From positions 7,316,001 through 7,380,000 of the forward strand of contig NZ_CP109473.1 in assembly GCF_036227405.1 (NCBI RefSeq): a stretch of DNA of 64,000 bases, written 5' to 3'. A program made the translations under genes and the position numbers. Under the pieces are notes generated by a model. It saw only the letters and a list, made by a program, of their open reading frames with translations, made no database searches and was not told where the DNA came from. Below, piece by piece: positions 1 to 8,393 of this stretch (position 1 is its first letter; each line of letters opens with the position of its first letter). This DNA comes from Streptomyces sp. NBC_01460. Its GTDB lineage: Bacteria; Actinomycetota; Actinomycetes; Streptomycetales; Streptomycetaceae.

Positions 1-823
1 AGGCCGCGGTGAACAGGAATCCCCGGGCCAGTTCGGTGAGCCGGTCCACGCCCTCGGCGCCCAGGTGCTCGTACGGCGCGGCGTCCATCAGGTCCGTCGA
101 CTCCTCCAGCCCGGCACGGAGGGCGGTGCCCGCGTCGGTCAGTTCGCCCTCGGCGTCCAGCAGGCCCCGGCCGCGCAGCCGCTCCACCGCCGCGTCCCAG
201 TCCGTGCGCCGCCAGCCGCGGGTGGCCAGGACCCAGCGGGGCGCCATGCCCTTGCCGGTGGCGGTGTGGCTGACCAGGGCTTCCAGCGGGTCCAGGCCGG
301 CCGTGAGCAGCGCGGCCAGGTGCGCGTCGCCGCGGTGTTCGCGCAGCAGCGTCGCCGCGTGCCAGTACGCCAGATGCGGCTGCTCCGGCACCGGCAGGTC
401 CGCGTGCGCCGCGTACAGCGGACGGGCGTGACGGGTGCACGCCTCGGTGGCGCGCAGGGCCAGCGCCGCCGCCTCCGCCATCTCGGGGGAGGCGAGGGTC
501 TCCTCGCCGAGGACCCGGCGCAGCGTCGAGTCGGCCGCCCGGAGGCGGGCGTCGAGCGCCGCCTCGGGGGTGATGTCCGACCAGACGGCGGGCAGGTGGC
601 GGGCCACGAGCTCATGGTTGAAGTTGTAGAAGGTCGCGGTGACCGCACCCGCTCCGACAGCCCCCAGGGCAGCACCGCGGGCGGCGAAGTAGACGCGGCT
701 CTCGTTCTCGACGCCGAGCTCCGCGAACTCCTTGCCGAGGTCGGGGGAGAAGTAGACGCAGGAGTGCAGCGGGTTGACGGCGTTGTGGCAGCGGCGCCCG
801 GCGCGCGGCGGAAGAGTGCTCAT
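1..823 (-). CDS. SCO6745-family (SalK-like) protein, 3' end outside window
   Basis: The reading frame runs leftward from an ATG at 823 and leaves the window, so the C-terminus is missing. It begins MSTLPPRAGRRCHNAVN and carries 'NPLHSCVYFSPD', 'YFAARGAALGAVGAGAVTA' and 'TFYNFNHELV', the hallmark N-terminal pattern of the SCO6745/SalK-type family of actinobacteria. About 274 residues are present, close to full length. The biochemical role of the family is unknown. The start is chosen because it is the first ATG and the protein aligns from there. A near-palindromic operator-like site lies directly upstream, so TetR-type control is possible. The family call comes from recognised motifs and is fairly secure; the function is not. 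Confidence 0.8.
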   Translation of the reverse strand, partial: MSTLPPRAGRRCHNAVNPLHSCVYFSPDLGKEFAELGVENESRVYFAARGAALGAVGAGAVTATFYNFNHELVARHLPAVWSDITPEAALDARLRAADSTLRRVLGEETLASPEMAEAAALALRATEACTRHARPLYAAHADLPVPEQPHLAYWHAATLLREHRGDAHLAALLTAGLDPLEALVSHTATGKGMAPRWVLATRGWRRTDWDAAVERLRGRGLLDAEGELTDAGTALRAGLEESTDLMDAAPYEHLGAEGVDRLTELARGFLFTAA

Positions 824-833
824 GCCCGCACGT

Positions 834-849
834 TACCGACTGGTTGGTA
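834..849. promoter_or_regulatory. TetR-type operator-like palindrome
   Basis: TACCGACTGGTTGGTA is an imperfect palindrome (TACC-AC--GT-GGTA) resembling common actinobacterial TetR operators. It lies 10-25 bp before the ATG of the leftward SCO6745-family gene and about 110 bp before the AraC-type gene. No tetR gene is adjacent within the window, so the regulator is unknown. The call rests on symmetry and position only. Confidence 0.4.
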
Positions 850-957
850 CGTGGGGTAGCCCCGGGGTGTCGGCGGGAGCACCGAGCGGCGGGCGTGGCA
901 GGAAAGGTGGGGAACTCGTCATTGCCGCCATCGCGCCCGCCGCCCAGGATGGCGGAC

Positions 958-1914
958 ATGAAGCAGCGATCCGTGCTCGTCGTCCTCTTCGAAGGCGTCC
1001 AGAGCCTCGACGTCAGCGGCCCCATGGAGGTCTTCGCGGGCGCCTCCCGGTTCCCCGGGATCTCCTACGAGCTGCGCACCGCCTCGCTCGACGGCGCGCC
1101 GGTCCGCTGCTCCAGCGGTCTCACCCTCGTCCCCGACGGCACCCTCGACGACGCCGCGACGCCCGATCTCCTCCTGGTGCCGGGCGGTGCGGGCACCCGC
1201 GCGCCGGAACCGGCGCTCGTCGCCTGGATCCGCGCGCACGCCCCGTCGGCCGGGCAGCTGGTCTCGGTCTGCACCGGCGCGCTGCTCCTGGCCGCCGCGG
1301 GCCAGCTCGACGGCCACCGGGTGACCACCCACTGGTCGGTCTGCGCCCATCTCGCCCGCAGCCATCCGGACGTGGAGGTGGACCCGGACCCCATCTTCGT
1401 ACGCGACGGACGACTGGCCACCTCCGCCGGCGTCACCGCGGGCATCGACCTCGCGCTCGCCCTGGTCGAGGAGGAGCACGGGAGGGAGGTGGCGCTCGGC
1501 ATCGCCCGCCATCTGGTCGTCTTCCTGCGCCGTCCCGGGAACCAGGCACAGTTCAGCGCCCAGCTCACCGCGCAGACCGCCGTCCGCGAACCGCTCCGCG
1601 ACGTACAGCACTGGGTCACCGAGCATCCGGACGCGGACCTCTCTGTGGAGGCGCTGGCAGCCCGGGCCAGGCTCTCGCCCCGCCACTTCGCGCGTGCCTT
1701 CCAGGCGGAGACCGGCCTGACCCCCGGCAGGTACGTCGAGCGCGTACGCCTGGAACAGGCCCGCCGGCTGCTGGAGGACACCACCGAGGGTGTCGCCGGG
1801 ATCGCCCGTGCCAGCGGCTACGGCACTCCGGAGGCGATGCGCCGGGCCTTCGTGAAGGCCCTCGGCACGGCGCCCGCCGAGTACCGCCGGCGCTTCCGCA
1901 CCCAGTCCGTGTGA
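958..1914 (+). CDS. GlxA-type AraC family regulator with DJ-1/PfpI domain
   Basis: 318 residues. The N-terminal half (about 5-190) is a DJ-1/PfpI class I amidotransferase-like sensor domain with 'LFEGVQSLDVSGPMEVFAGA' and the nucleophile-elbow region 'VSVCTGALLLAAAG'. The C-terminal part (about 215-315) is a two-helix-turn-helix AraC domain with 'ARLSPRHFARAFQAETG' and 'ASGYGTPEAMRRAFVKALG'. This is the GlxA architecture: a cytoplasmic transcription regulator whose ligand is unknown. Start at ATG 958 because AGGA (946-949) sits 8 bases upstream; the frame is open further upstream without a ribosome site. The next gene, 39 bp downstream, encodes a stand-alone DJ-1/PfpI protein and is probably co-transcribed. 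Confidence 0.9.
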   Translation: MKQRSVLVVLFEGVQSLDVSGPMEVFAGASRFPGISYELRTASLDGAPVRCSSGLTLVPDGTLDDAATPDLLLVPGGAGTRAPEPALVAWIRAHAPSAGQLVSVCTGALLLAAAGQLDGHRVTTHWSVCAHLARSHPDVEVDPDPIFVRDGRLATSAGVTAGIDLALALVEEEHGREVALGIARHLVVFLRRPGNQAQFSAQLTAQTAVREPLRDVQHWVTEHPDADLSVEALAARARLSPRHFARAFQAETGLTPGRYVERVRLEQARRLLEDTTEGVAGIARASGYGTPEAMRRAFVKALGTAPAEYRRRFRTQSV

Positions 1915-1953
1915 CCGCCCGGCCCCACGACACCATCGGTGAGAGGACCTTCC

Positions 1954-2589
1954 ATGCAGATCGCCATCGTGCTCTTCGACCGCTTCACCGCGCTCGACGC
2001 CGTCGGCCCGTACGAGATGCTCAGCCGGGCCCCCGGTGCCGAGACCGTCCTCGTCGCGGAACGGACGGGGCCCGTGCGCAACGACAGCGGGAGCCTCTCG
2101 CTCGTCGCCGACCGCACGCTCGCCGAGGTGCCCGCGCCCGACCTGGTCATCGTGCCGGGCGGCCCCGGACAGAGCGACCAGATGGAGAACGGGACGCTGC
2201 TCGACTGGCTGCGCACGGCCGACGCCACCAGCACGTGGACGACCTCCGTCTGCTCCGGTTCGCTCCTGCTCGGCGCCGCCGGACTGCTCACCGGACGGCG
2301 CGCCACCTCGCACTGGCTCGCCCTCGACGCCCTGAAGGACCACGGGGCCGAGCCCACGGGCGAGCGGGTCGTCGTCGACGGCAAGTACGTCACCGCCGCC
2401 GGGGTCTCCGCGGGCATCGACATGGGCCTCACCCTGCTCGGCAGGATCGCGGGGGACACGTACGCCCGGACCGTCCAGCTCCTGACCGAGTACGACCCGC
2501 AGCCGCCCTACGACACGGGATCCCCGGAGAAGGCGCCTGCGGCCATGGTCGCGGAATGGCGGGCGAGGAGCCGGTTCATCCTGACGTAG
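1954..2589 (+). CDS. DJ-1/PfpI family protein
   Basis: 211 residues forming one DJ-1/PfpI domain. 'IVLFDRFTALDAVGPYEML' at the N-terminus, 'VIVPGGPGQ' and 'TSVCSGSLLLGAAGLL' around the conserved nucleophilic Cys match isonitrile-hydratase/ThiJ-like members. The C-terminal part contains 'TAAGVSAGIDMGLTLL'. It closely parallels the sensor domain of the upstream AraC regulator, suggesting duplication of that domain or a shared substrate. ATG 1954 is preferred over GTG 1939 because GAGAGGA lies just upstream of it. The 3' end overlaps the convergent enoyl-CoA hydratase gene by 14 bp. Exact enzymatic activity (isonitrile hydratase, glyoxalase-like or other) cannot be told from sequence. Confidence 0.88.
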   Translation: MQIAIVLFDRFTALDAVGPYEMLSRAPGAETVLVAERTGPVRNDSGSLSLVADRTLAEVPAPDLVIVPGGPGQSDQMENGTLLDWLRTADATSTWTTSVCSGSLLLGAAGLLTGRRATSHWLALDALKDHGAEPTGERVVVDGKYVTAAGVSAGIDMGLTLLGRIAGDTYARTVQLLTEYDPQPPYDTGSPEKAPAAMVAEWRARSRFILT

Positions 2590-3376
2590 GCGCGGACTCC
2601 GCGCTCCCCGTCGTCCAGGTGAAACGGGGAGCACGGCGCTCCAGGAAGGCGGCGACCCCCTCCGCGGTGTCGCCGCTGCCGCGCGCCTGCTCCGACCAGT
2701 ACGCGTCGCGGTCCTCGCGGCCGGCGGCGAACTCCTTCGCCGCCGCCTGCGTCAGCTGCGAGCGCGACGCCAGGACCCGCGCGAAGGAACGCACCCGGTC
2801 CTCCAGACCGCCGGCCGGCAGGACCTCGTCCACGAGCCCCGTGCGCAGGGCGCGTTCCGTACCGATCAGCTCACCGGAGAACAGCAGGTACTTCGCCGAT
2901 GCCGGGCCGACCAGGGAGACGAGCCGGCGGGTCGAGGACGCGGTGTAGACGATCCCGAGCTTGGCCGGGGTCACACCGAAGGACGCGCCCTCCTCGGCGA
3001 ACCGCAGGTCGCACGCCGCCGCGAGCTGGCTGCCGCCGCCCACGCAGTACCCGCGCACGGCGGCCAGGGTCGGCCGGGGGAACGCCGCCAGGGCCTCCTC
3101 CGCCTCCACCGCGAGGGCCTGGGGGCGCCCGCCCGGGTCCCGGAGGGAGCCGATGTCCGCACCTGCGCAGAAGGTGTCACCGGCGCCGGTGAGCACGAGG
3201 ACGCGCACGCCCGGCTCCGAGGCCAGGGCCTCCAGCAGCGCGGGCAGCGCCTGCCACATTCCGGTGGTCATGGCGTTGCGCTTGGCGGGGTTGCTGATGA
3301 CGACGGTGGCGACGCCGTCCACGACCGTGTGCTCCAGCCGTGGCTCCGTCGGTGCCGTCCGCTCCCTGAGGTCCAT
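2576..3376 (-). CDS. enoyl-CoA hydratase/isomerase family protein
   Basis: 266 residues of the crotonase fold. The oxyanion-hole segment 'GAGDTFCAGADI' (about 65-76) and the second conserved block 'GYCVGGGSQLAAACDLR' are intact, followed by 'FGVTPAKLGIVY'. The protein should act on acyl-CoA thioesters in the cytoplasm; substrate chain type is unknown. The catalytic Glu of classical hydratases is not obvious in the second block, so isomerase or another crotonase activity is possible. ATG 3376 is the start most consistent with family length; no strong ribosome site precedes it. The gene converges on the DJ-1 gene. Confidence 0.88.
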   Translation of the reverse strand: MDLRERTAPTEPRLEHTVVDGVATVVISNPAKRNAMTTGMWQALPALLEALASEPGVRVLVLTGAGDTFCAGADIGSLRDPGGRPQALAVEAEEALAAFPRPTLAAVRGYCVGGGSQLAAACDLRFAEEGASFGVTPAKLGIVYTASSTRRLVSLVGPASAKYLLFSGELIGTERALRTGLVDEVLPAGGLEDRVRSFARVLASRSQLTQAAAKEFAAGREDRDAYWSEQARGSGDTAEGVAAFLERRAPRFTWTTGSAESAPTSG

Positions 3377-3456
3377 GCGCCGGATGCTATCCGCACGGCC
3401 CGAACCTATGATCAAGAAGGGGTCGCGAAGCAGGCACGCACCGTGAGGAGCTGTCG

Positions 3457-4179
3457 ATGGCCGGACCCACGAGCGAGAGCGGGAAGCCCGGTCCCACGGG
3501 TGAGGGCGGGAAGCCCGGTCCCACGGGTGAGGGCGGGAAGCCCGGACCCGCGACCGGGGGCAGGAGGCCCGGACCCGTGGGCAAGGGCGGGAAGTCCGGG
3601 CCGGTGGCAGAGGGCAGGAAGCTCAGCCGCAGTTTCGGTGTGCTCGCCCTGCTGGGAGCCCTGCTCGCCGTCGCGGGGCTCGTCGGCCTCGTCTACACCG
3701 GCGTGGCCACGCTGACCTCGATGATCCTCTTCGGCTGGCTGCTGCTGGTCGGCGGCCTCGTCGGCCTCCTCCACGCGGTGCAGGCCCGCGGCACCCCGTA
3801 CTTCTGGCTGGGGGTGGTGGTCGCCGCGCTGAACCTGGCGGCCGGTGTCGTCGTCATCAGGAATCCGGTGGGCACGGCCGAGGCGCTGACGATGTTCGCG
3901 GCACTCCTCTTCCTCACCGGCGGAGTGTTCCGGCTGGTCGGCAGCGTCGTCGTACGCGGTCCCCAGTTCGGCTGGACGCTGCTGCAGGGAGCCTTCGGGC
4001 TGCTGCTGGGTGTGCTCGTGCTCGTCGACTGGCCGCACAGCAGTCTCTACGTGCTCGGGTGCTTCTTCTCCCTGGCCCTGCTGTTCGACGGGCTCGGCCT
4101 GATCGCGATCGGCGTGGGAGGGCGACGCGTCGTCAGTCTGGTGACGGACCAGATGACGCCTGAAGAAGGTGAGAAGTAG
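3457..4179 (+). CDS. HdeD-like (DUF308) membrane protein with Gly/Pro/Lys repeat N-terminus
   Basis: 240 residues. The first about 48 residues are a hydrophilic GKPGPTGEG-type repeat encoded by 27-bp tandem DNA repeats. From about residue 53 six hydrophobic segments follow, for example 'LALLGALLAVAGLVGLVY' and 'FGWLLLVGGLVGLLHAVQ', in the paired arrangement of DUF308/HdeD proteins. HdeD in enterobacteria is linked to acid resistance; the role in Streptomyces is not known. ATG 3457 follows GAGGAG (3445-3450) at ideal spacing. The repeat tail would be cytoplasmic or extracytoplasmic; topology is not decided by the sequence. Confidence 0.82.
   Translation: MAGPTSESGKPGPTGEGGKPGPTGEGGKPGPATGGRRPGPVGKGGKSGPVAEGRKLSRSFGVLALLGALLAVAGLVGLVYTGVATLTSMILFGWLLLVGGLVGLLHAVQARGTPYFWLGVVVAALNLAAGVVVIRNPVGTAEALTMFAALLFLTGGVFRLVGSVVVRGPQFGWTLLQGAFGLLLGVLVLVDWPHSSLYVLGCFFSLALLFDGLGLIAIGVGGRRVVSLVTDQMTPEEGEK
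3481..3534. repeat. two exact 27-bp tandem repeats in coding sequence
   Basis: Two identical 27-bp units (3481-3507 and 3508-3534) are followed by shorter degenerate units to about 3620. Each unit encodes nine residues, GKPGPTGEG, so copy-number change stays in frame. Confidence 0.9.
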
Positions 4180-4327
4180 TCCCCTCACCTGACGCTGTCA
4201 TACCCACTCGGTCATATTGCCTCTAGAACCGACCACTTATGGTCAGAGCTGCGGTCCGGACCACACCCTTCCCGACACTCATTACTCGATGGTCAGTGAC
4301 ATGCGAGCCGAGAGCGGGTGCCGGTCT

Positions 4328-4783
4328 ATGGAGAGCCGTGGGAGTGTTCCTGCCCATCCCGTGCCGTACGAGGGCGTGTGGCGCTTCACCGCCCCCGCCG
4401 TGGACGTCTCGGTGCCGCAGGCCCGGCACGCGGTACGGGACCTGCTCGACCGGCAGGGCGTGCCCGTCGAGGACGACATCCTGCAGGGCCTGCTGCTGAT
4501 CCTGTCGGAACTGGTCACCAACGCGGTCCGGCACGCGGCACTGCTCTCGCCCGAGCTGGCGGTCGAGGTGGCCATCGGCGCGGAATGGATCAGGATCTCC
4601 GTCGAGGACAACCACCCCTACCGCCCGACGGCGCTGGTCACCGACTACGCGCAGACCGGCGGACGCGGGCTGCTCCTGGTCAGGGAGATCACCGCCGAGG
4701 CGGGCGGAACCTGCGACGTGGAGCACACCGCGGGCGGTGGCAAGATCATCTGGGCGGCGCTGCCCCTGAAGACGCAGCTCTGA
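4328..4783 (+). CDS. RsbW-like ATP-binding regulatory protein (HATPase_c)
   Basis: About 151 residues with a GHKL/HATPase_c fold: N-box 'LLLILSELVTNAVRHA' (about 55-70), G1-type 'RISVEDNHPYRP' and 'TGGRGLLLVREITAEAG', ending in 'GGGKIIWAALPL'. Streptomyces encodes many such anti-sigma or anti-anti-sigma kinases acting in the cytoplasm; the partner is not adjacent here. Three in-frame ATGs (4289, 4301, 4328) are possible; 4328 is used since the conserved domain starts shortly after, but a longer protein is plausible. A short inverted repeat GACCA-CTTA-TGGTC (4231-4244) lies upstream. Confidence 0.82.
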   Translation: MESRGSVPAHPVPYEGVWRFTAPAVDVSVPQARHAVRDLLDRQGVPVEDDILQGLLLILSELVTNAVRHAALLSPELAVEVAIGAEWIRISVEDNHPYRPTALVTDYAQTGGRGLLLVREITAEAGGTCDVEHTAGGGKIIWAALPLKTQL

Positions 4784-4804
4784 CCGCCCTGCGGGCGAAA
4801 GGTG

Positions 4805-5398
4805 TCACCAGCCGGCGGAGGGTCCCGTCAGCTCCCGGATCGCGGGCCGTGCGGCGTCCAGCACGGTCATGAACCAGGCCGAGAACGGCGCCGCCGCATG
4901 ACGCTCCGCCAGCTCACCCGCGGTCACGAAGGCCGCCTCGCCGACCTCCTCCTCGTCCGGCCGCAGCTGTTCCTGCACCATTCCGACGAACAGGTGGTTG
5001 AACTCCTGCTCGACCAGGCCCGACACCGGGTCGGGGTGGTTGTAGCGGACCGTGCCCGCCGCGGCGAGCAGCGAGGGCGAGACCCCCAGCTCCTCGTACG
5101 TACGCCGTGCCGCCGCCGCGAACGGCGCCTCGCCCGGGTACGGGTGACCGCAGCAGGTGTTCGACCACACGCCGGGGGAGTGGTACTTGCCGAGTGCGCG
5201 GCGCTGCAGCAGCAGCCGCCCCTGCTCGTCGAAGAGGAAGACGGAGAACGCCCGGTGCAACTGGCCGGGGGCCTGGTGCGCGGCGAGCTTCTCCGCGGTG
5301 CCGATGGTGGTGCCGCTCTCGTCGACCAGTTCGAGCATGATCGCGTCTGCTGTTCCGTTCGACGAGTTGTTGGCCGCGGTGGCTGGTGTGGTCGGCAT
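4805..5398 (-). CDS. idi: isopentenyl-diphosphate Delta-isomerase, type 1
   Basis: 197 residues of the Nudix-related type I IDI family. It interconverts IPP and DMAPP in the cytoplasm. The catalytic Cys lies in 'NTCCGHPYPGE', the Nudix-like stretch is 'AAARRTYEELGVS', and the metal-binding/catalytic Glu region is 'VEQEFNHLFVG'. ATG 5398 follows AGGA with a 5-base gap; ATG 5404 is a less likely alternative. It sits about 10 kb from the hopanoid operon, which it could serve by balancing prenyl precursors, though it is not part of that transcript. Confidence 0.95.
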   Translation of the reverse strand: MPTTPATAANNSSNGTADAIMLELVDESGTTIGTAEKLAAHQAPGQLHRAFSVFLFDEQGRLLLQRRALGKYHSPGVWSNTCCGHPYPGEAPFAAAARRTYEELGVSPSLLAAAGTVRYNHPDPVSGLVEQEFNHLFVGMVQEQLRPDEEEVGEAAFVTAGELAERHAAAPFSAWFMTVLDAARPAIRELTGPSAGW

Positions 5399-5546
5399 AC
5401 CCATCCTTCGCTTTGGTTCCCGGCCTCGTGCGCCGGACCCCTCGAGTGCGGTCAAGTCTGCCGTACAAAAGCCGCTTGTCCGCACTTCGGGTCCGGGCAT
5501 GTCCGCCCCGCCGCACCCCGGAAGGGGCGGCGGGACGTACACGGCG

Positions 5547-6045
5547 TCAGACTCCGAAGGCCCCCGGACAACGGATCGTGCCCTCCGGCACCGGCACGGA
5601 ATCGTCGAGGACCAGCGCCGTCATCGCCTCGTCGGGCACCTCGAAGCCCGGCCGGATCCCGAACCGCGACGCCGGCGCGAATCCGATGGCCGGGGAGTAC
5701 CCCGGATGCCCGGGCACCAGGACGAGTGACTCGCCTCGCAGCCGCGCGGCGTCCGGCACCGCCGCACCACCGCGCGCCCGGCGCCCGCGCGCTGATGACC
5801 GGGCGCGGGCGCCACGGGCGCCGGGGCGAGCGCCGGGGCGTCCCCGATCCGGCACCGGGTCAGCAGGGCGTGCGCCGCGACGGAGCCGTCCGGGGCCTCG
5901 GCCACGTACGACAGACCCGGGAGCCAGAGGCCCGGGTCGGTGCGCAGCGCGTCGACCGGATCGGCCTCGTCCCGGGTCGGGAACGCGGCCCCGACGACGC
6001 CGCGCACCGCGGAGACGCGACGGAGACCTTGGCACCGGGCCCGCG
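5547..6045 (-). pseudogene. GNAT N-acetyltransferase, frameshifted
   Basis: Two adjacent frames together spell one GNAT acetyltransferase. The N-terminal part includes 'VVGAAFPTRDEADPVDALR', 'WLPGLSYVAEAPDG' and 'HQRAGAGRAVVR'. The C-terminal part continues one frame away with 'ARLRGESLVLVPGHPGY' and 'GFAPASRFGIRPGFEV'. One missing base in the G/C run near 5757-5768 would restore the frame. The N-terminus also lacks the usual first strand and any good start codon, so decay seems more likely than a sequencing error alone. It follows the CDF transporter gene closely on the same strand. Confidence 0.75.
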
Positions 6046-6051
6046 GACGGT

Positions 6052-6996
6052 TCAGTGGCAGAGCCGCGCCTCGTGCTCCGCGTGCCCGCTGGGCTCCAGC
6101 TGGAAGGTGCAGTGCTCGACGTCGAAGTGATCGCCCAGGCAGCCCTGCAGATCGTGCAGGAGCTTCTCGTGGCCGATCGAGTCGAGCATCTCCTGGTGCA
6201 CGACCACATGGGCGGAGAGGACCGGCATGCCGGAGGTGATCGTCCAGGCGTGCAGGTCGTGGACGTCCAGCACACCCGGCAGGGCCGTGATGTGGGCGCG
6301 TACCTCTTCCATGTCGACGCCCTTGGGGGCCGACTCCAGCAGGACGTCGAGCGTCTCCCGCAGGAGTCTCACCGTACGGGGGACGATCATGAGGCCGATG
6401 AGCAGCGAGGCGATCGGGTCCGCGGCCTGCCAGCCGGTGGCCATGATGACGCCCGCGGCGACGAGCACGGTCACCGAGCCGAGCGTGTCCGCGACGACCT
6501 CGAGATAGGCGCCCCGCACGTTGAGGCTGTCCCGCTGCCCGCGCATCAGCAGCGAGAGGGAGACCACGTTGGCCACCAGCCCGACCGCGGCGAACGCGAT
6601 GGTGAGGCCGCCCCGGGTCTCGGCCGGGGTGATGAAGCGGTCGACGGCTTCGACGACCAGGTAGCCGCCGACGCCGAGGAGCAGCAGGCAGTTGGCCAGC
6701 GCGGCGAGGATCTCGGCCCGGGCGAAACCGAAGGTGCGGTTGGGGCCGGCCGGTTTGTTGGCGAAGTGGATGGCCAGCAGGGCCATGCCCAGGCCCAGGG
6801 CGTCGGTCGCCATGTGGGCGGCGTCCGCGATCAGGGCCAGCGAATCGGCGAGCAGTCCGCCGACCATCTCCATGACCATGACGCCGAGCGTGATGCCCAG
6901 GGCGACCCTGAGCCGGCCCCGGTACGCGGCGGCGGCCGTCGTCCCCGTCGGGGGCGGCCCTCCGTGCGTGTGCCCGTGATCGTGGCCAGCCCCCAT
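6052..6996 (-). CDS. cation diffusion facilitator family transporter (CzcD/ZitB-like)
   Basis: 314 residues. A His-rich N-terminus (GHDHGHTHGG) precedes six predicted transmembrane helices. Transport-site segments 'IADAAHMATDALGLG' (TM2) and 'EVVADTLGSVTVLVAAG' (TM5) carry the expected His/Asp ligands. A cytoplasmic ferredoxin-like C-terminal domain follows ('VLDVHDLHAWTITSGMPVLS', 'HEKLLHDLQ'). It should export Zn2+ or related divalent metals against protons. ATG 6996 has GGAGGCG 7 bases upstream. A degraded acetyltransferase follows within a few bases. Confidence 0.92.
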   Translation of the reverse strand: MGAGHDHGHTHGGPPPTGTTAAAAYRGRLRVALGITLGVMVMEMVGGLLADSLALIADAAHMATDALGLGMALLAIHFANKPAGPNRTFGFARAEILAALANCLLLLGVGGYLVVEAVDRFITPAETRGGLTIAFAAVGLVANVVSLSLLMRGQRDSLNVRGAYLEVVADTLGSVTVLVAAGVIMATGWQAADPIASLLIGLMIVPRTVRLLRETLDVLLESAPKGVDMEEVRAHITALPGVLDVHDLHAWTITSGMPVLSAHVVVHQEMLDSIGHEKLLHDLQGCLGDHFDVEHCTFQLEPSGHAEHEARLCH

Positions 6997-7117
6997 GAGA
7001 ACGCCTCCGGAAACGCGTCGTACCCCTCGAAGGGTTCGGACGCACCTCGCCCGATGCGGCCAGTGAACTACGGGGGCGGGGTAGCGGGCAACACGGCACT
7101 GAACACCGTTGTCATGT

Positions 7118-7151
7118 GCTCTGACCTGCGGAAACGATCGCAGGTCAGAGC
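7118..7151 (-). terminator. perfect 13-bp hairpin after galE
   Basis: GCTCTGACCTGCG / CGCAGGTCAGAGC form a perfect 13-bp stem around an 8-base loop (gaaacgat), 20 bp after the galE stop and about 120 bp before the CDF start. There is no T-tract, as usual for Streptomyces hairpin terminators. It would end galE transcription and separate the two leftward genes. Confidence 0.75.
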
Positions 7152-7170
7152 GCTGTGAGGGTGCGCTTCC

Positions 7171-8166
7171 TCATCGCGCGGAGCGGGCCTCCGGGTGACG
7201 CAGGCACCAGCCCTCCCAGGCCGACTCCACCATCTCCCGCATGCCCCGGCGAGCCGTCCAGCCCAGCTCCCCGGTCATCCGGGCGGACGACGCGACGGCC
7301 CGGGCCGCGTCCCCCGACCTGCGCGGCTCGACCACGGGCTCCACGGTGATGCCGGTGACCTCGGCCACCAGCTCGGCGAGCCGGCGGACCGACACGCCCT
7401 CGCCCCGGCCGATGTTCACGGTGAGGTCGCCGCCGGCGGTCTCCCCCGCGTCCCGGTCCAGTTTCCTGGCGACGGCGAGATGCGCCTCGGCCAGGTCGGC
7501 GACATGGATGTAGTCACGCACACAGGTGCCGTCAGGTGTGGGGTAGTCGTCACCGAAGATCCGCGGCGCCTCGCCCCGCGTCAGCCGGTCGAAGAACATC
7601 GGCACGACGTTGAAGACACCCGTGTCGGCCAGTGCGGGCTCGGCGGACCCCGCCACGTTGAAGTACCGCAGACAGGCCGTCGAGATGCCGTGCGCCCTGC
7701 CCGTCGCGCGCACCAGCCACTCCCCGGCGAGTTTGGTCTCGCCGTACGGGTTGATCGGCGCGCACGGCGTGTCCTCCGTGATGAGCTCGACGTCCGGGAC
7801 GCCGTACACCGCCGCCGACGAGGAGAGGAGGAAGCGCCGCACACCGGCCGCGACCACCGCCTCCAGCAGCACGCCGAGCCCGGTCACGTTCTCCCGGTAG
7901 TAGAGCAGCGGCTTCTCGACGGACTCACCGACCTGCTTCTTCGCCGCGAGGTGCACCACACCGGAGACGGCGTGCTCCGCCAGGACCCGGTCCACCACCC
8001 CGCGGTCAAAGGCCGAGCCCCGCACCAGCGTGACGTCGGCGGGCAGCCGCTCCGCGATGCCCGAGGAGAGGTCGTCGAGGACGACGACCCGCTCCCCGGC
8101 CGCCGCCATGGCCTTCGCCACATGTGCTCCGATGTAACCGGCCCCGCCTGTGATCAACCACGTCAT
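7171..8166 (-). CDS. galE: UDP-glucose 4-epimerase
   Basis: 331 residues, extended short-chain dehydrogenase fold. NAD-binding 'GGAGYIGAH' starts at about residue 6, with catalytic 'LLSSSAAVYG' (Ser) and 'YGETK' (YxxxK) about 25 residues later. 'CVRDYIHVADLAEAHL' is typical of GalE. It interconverts UDP-glucose and UDP-galactose, supplying sugars for cell-surface glycans. Start ATG 8166 is set by the Rossmann motif. It is divergent from the CDP-alcohol phosphatidyltransferase operon, whose glycosyltransferase could use its product; that link is inference. Confidence 0.93.
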   Translation of the reverse strand: MTWLITGGAGYIGAHVAKAMAAAGERVVVLDDLSSGIAERLPADVTLVRGSAFDRGVVDRVLAEHAVSGVVHLAAKKQVGESVEKPLLYYRENVTGLGVLLEAVVAAGVRRFLLSSSAAVYGVPDVELITEDTPCAPINPYGETKLAGEWLVRATGRAHGISTACLRYFNVAGSAEPALADTGVFNVVPMFFDRLTRGEAPRIFGDDYPTPDGTCVRDYIHVADLAEAHLAVARKLDRDAGETAGGDLTVNIGRGEGVSVRRLAELVAEVTGITVEPVVEPRRSGDAARAVASSARMTGELGWTARRGMREMVESAWEGWCLRHPEARSAR

Positions 8167-8393
8167 GCGCCTCAGCCTATGCGCTGTTCCGGACGCGGTT
8201 TGTGAGCCGAGGCGTTGATCGACGATGATGATCGCGAACGGCGCCGCATGATGGCCGATTCGCCCGAACGGAGCACAAACGGGCGGTGAACTCGGTCTTC
8301 CGTTCATCCGATAGCCTCAGCCGACGTGCCGCCGGTCCACCTCCGGGCCTCATGTCGCGCGCCGTTCCCGTCAGCACCAAGGAGTGAGTTCGT

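Noticed and set aside
4231..4244. GACCA-CTTA-TGGTC inverted repeat upstream of the RsbW-like gene
   Set aside because: Five-base arms are too short to support an operator call on their own.
5399..5546. Possible promoter TTGACC upstream of idi
   Set aside because: No matching -10 at 16-18 bp was found.
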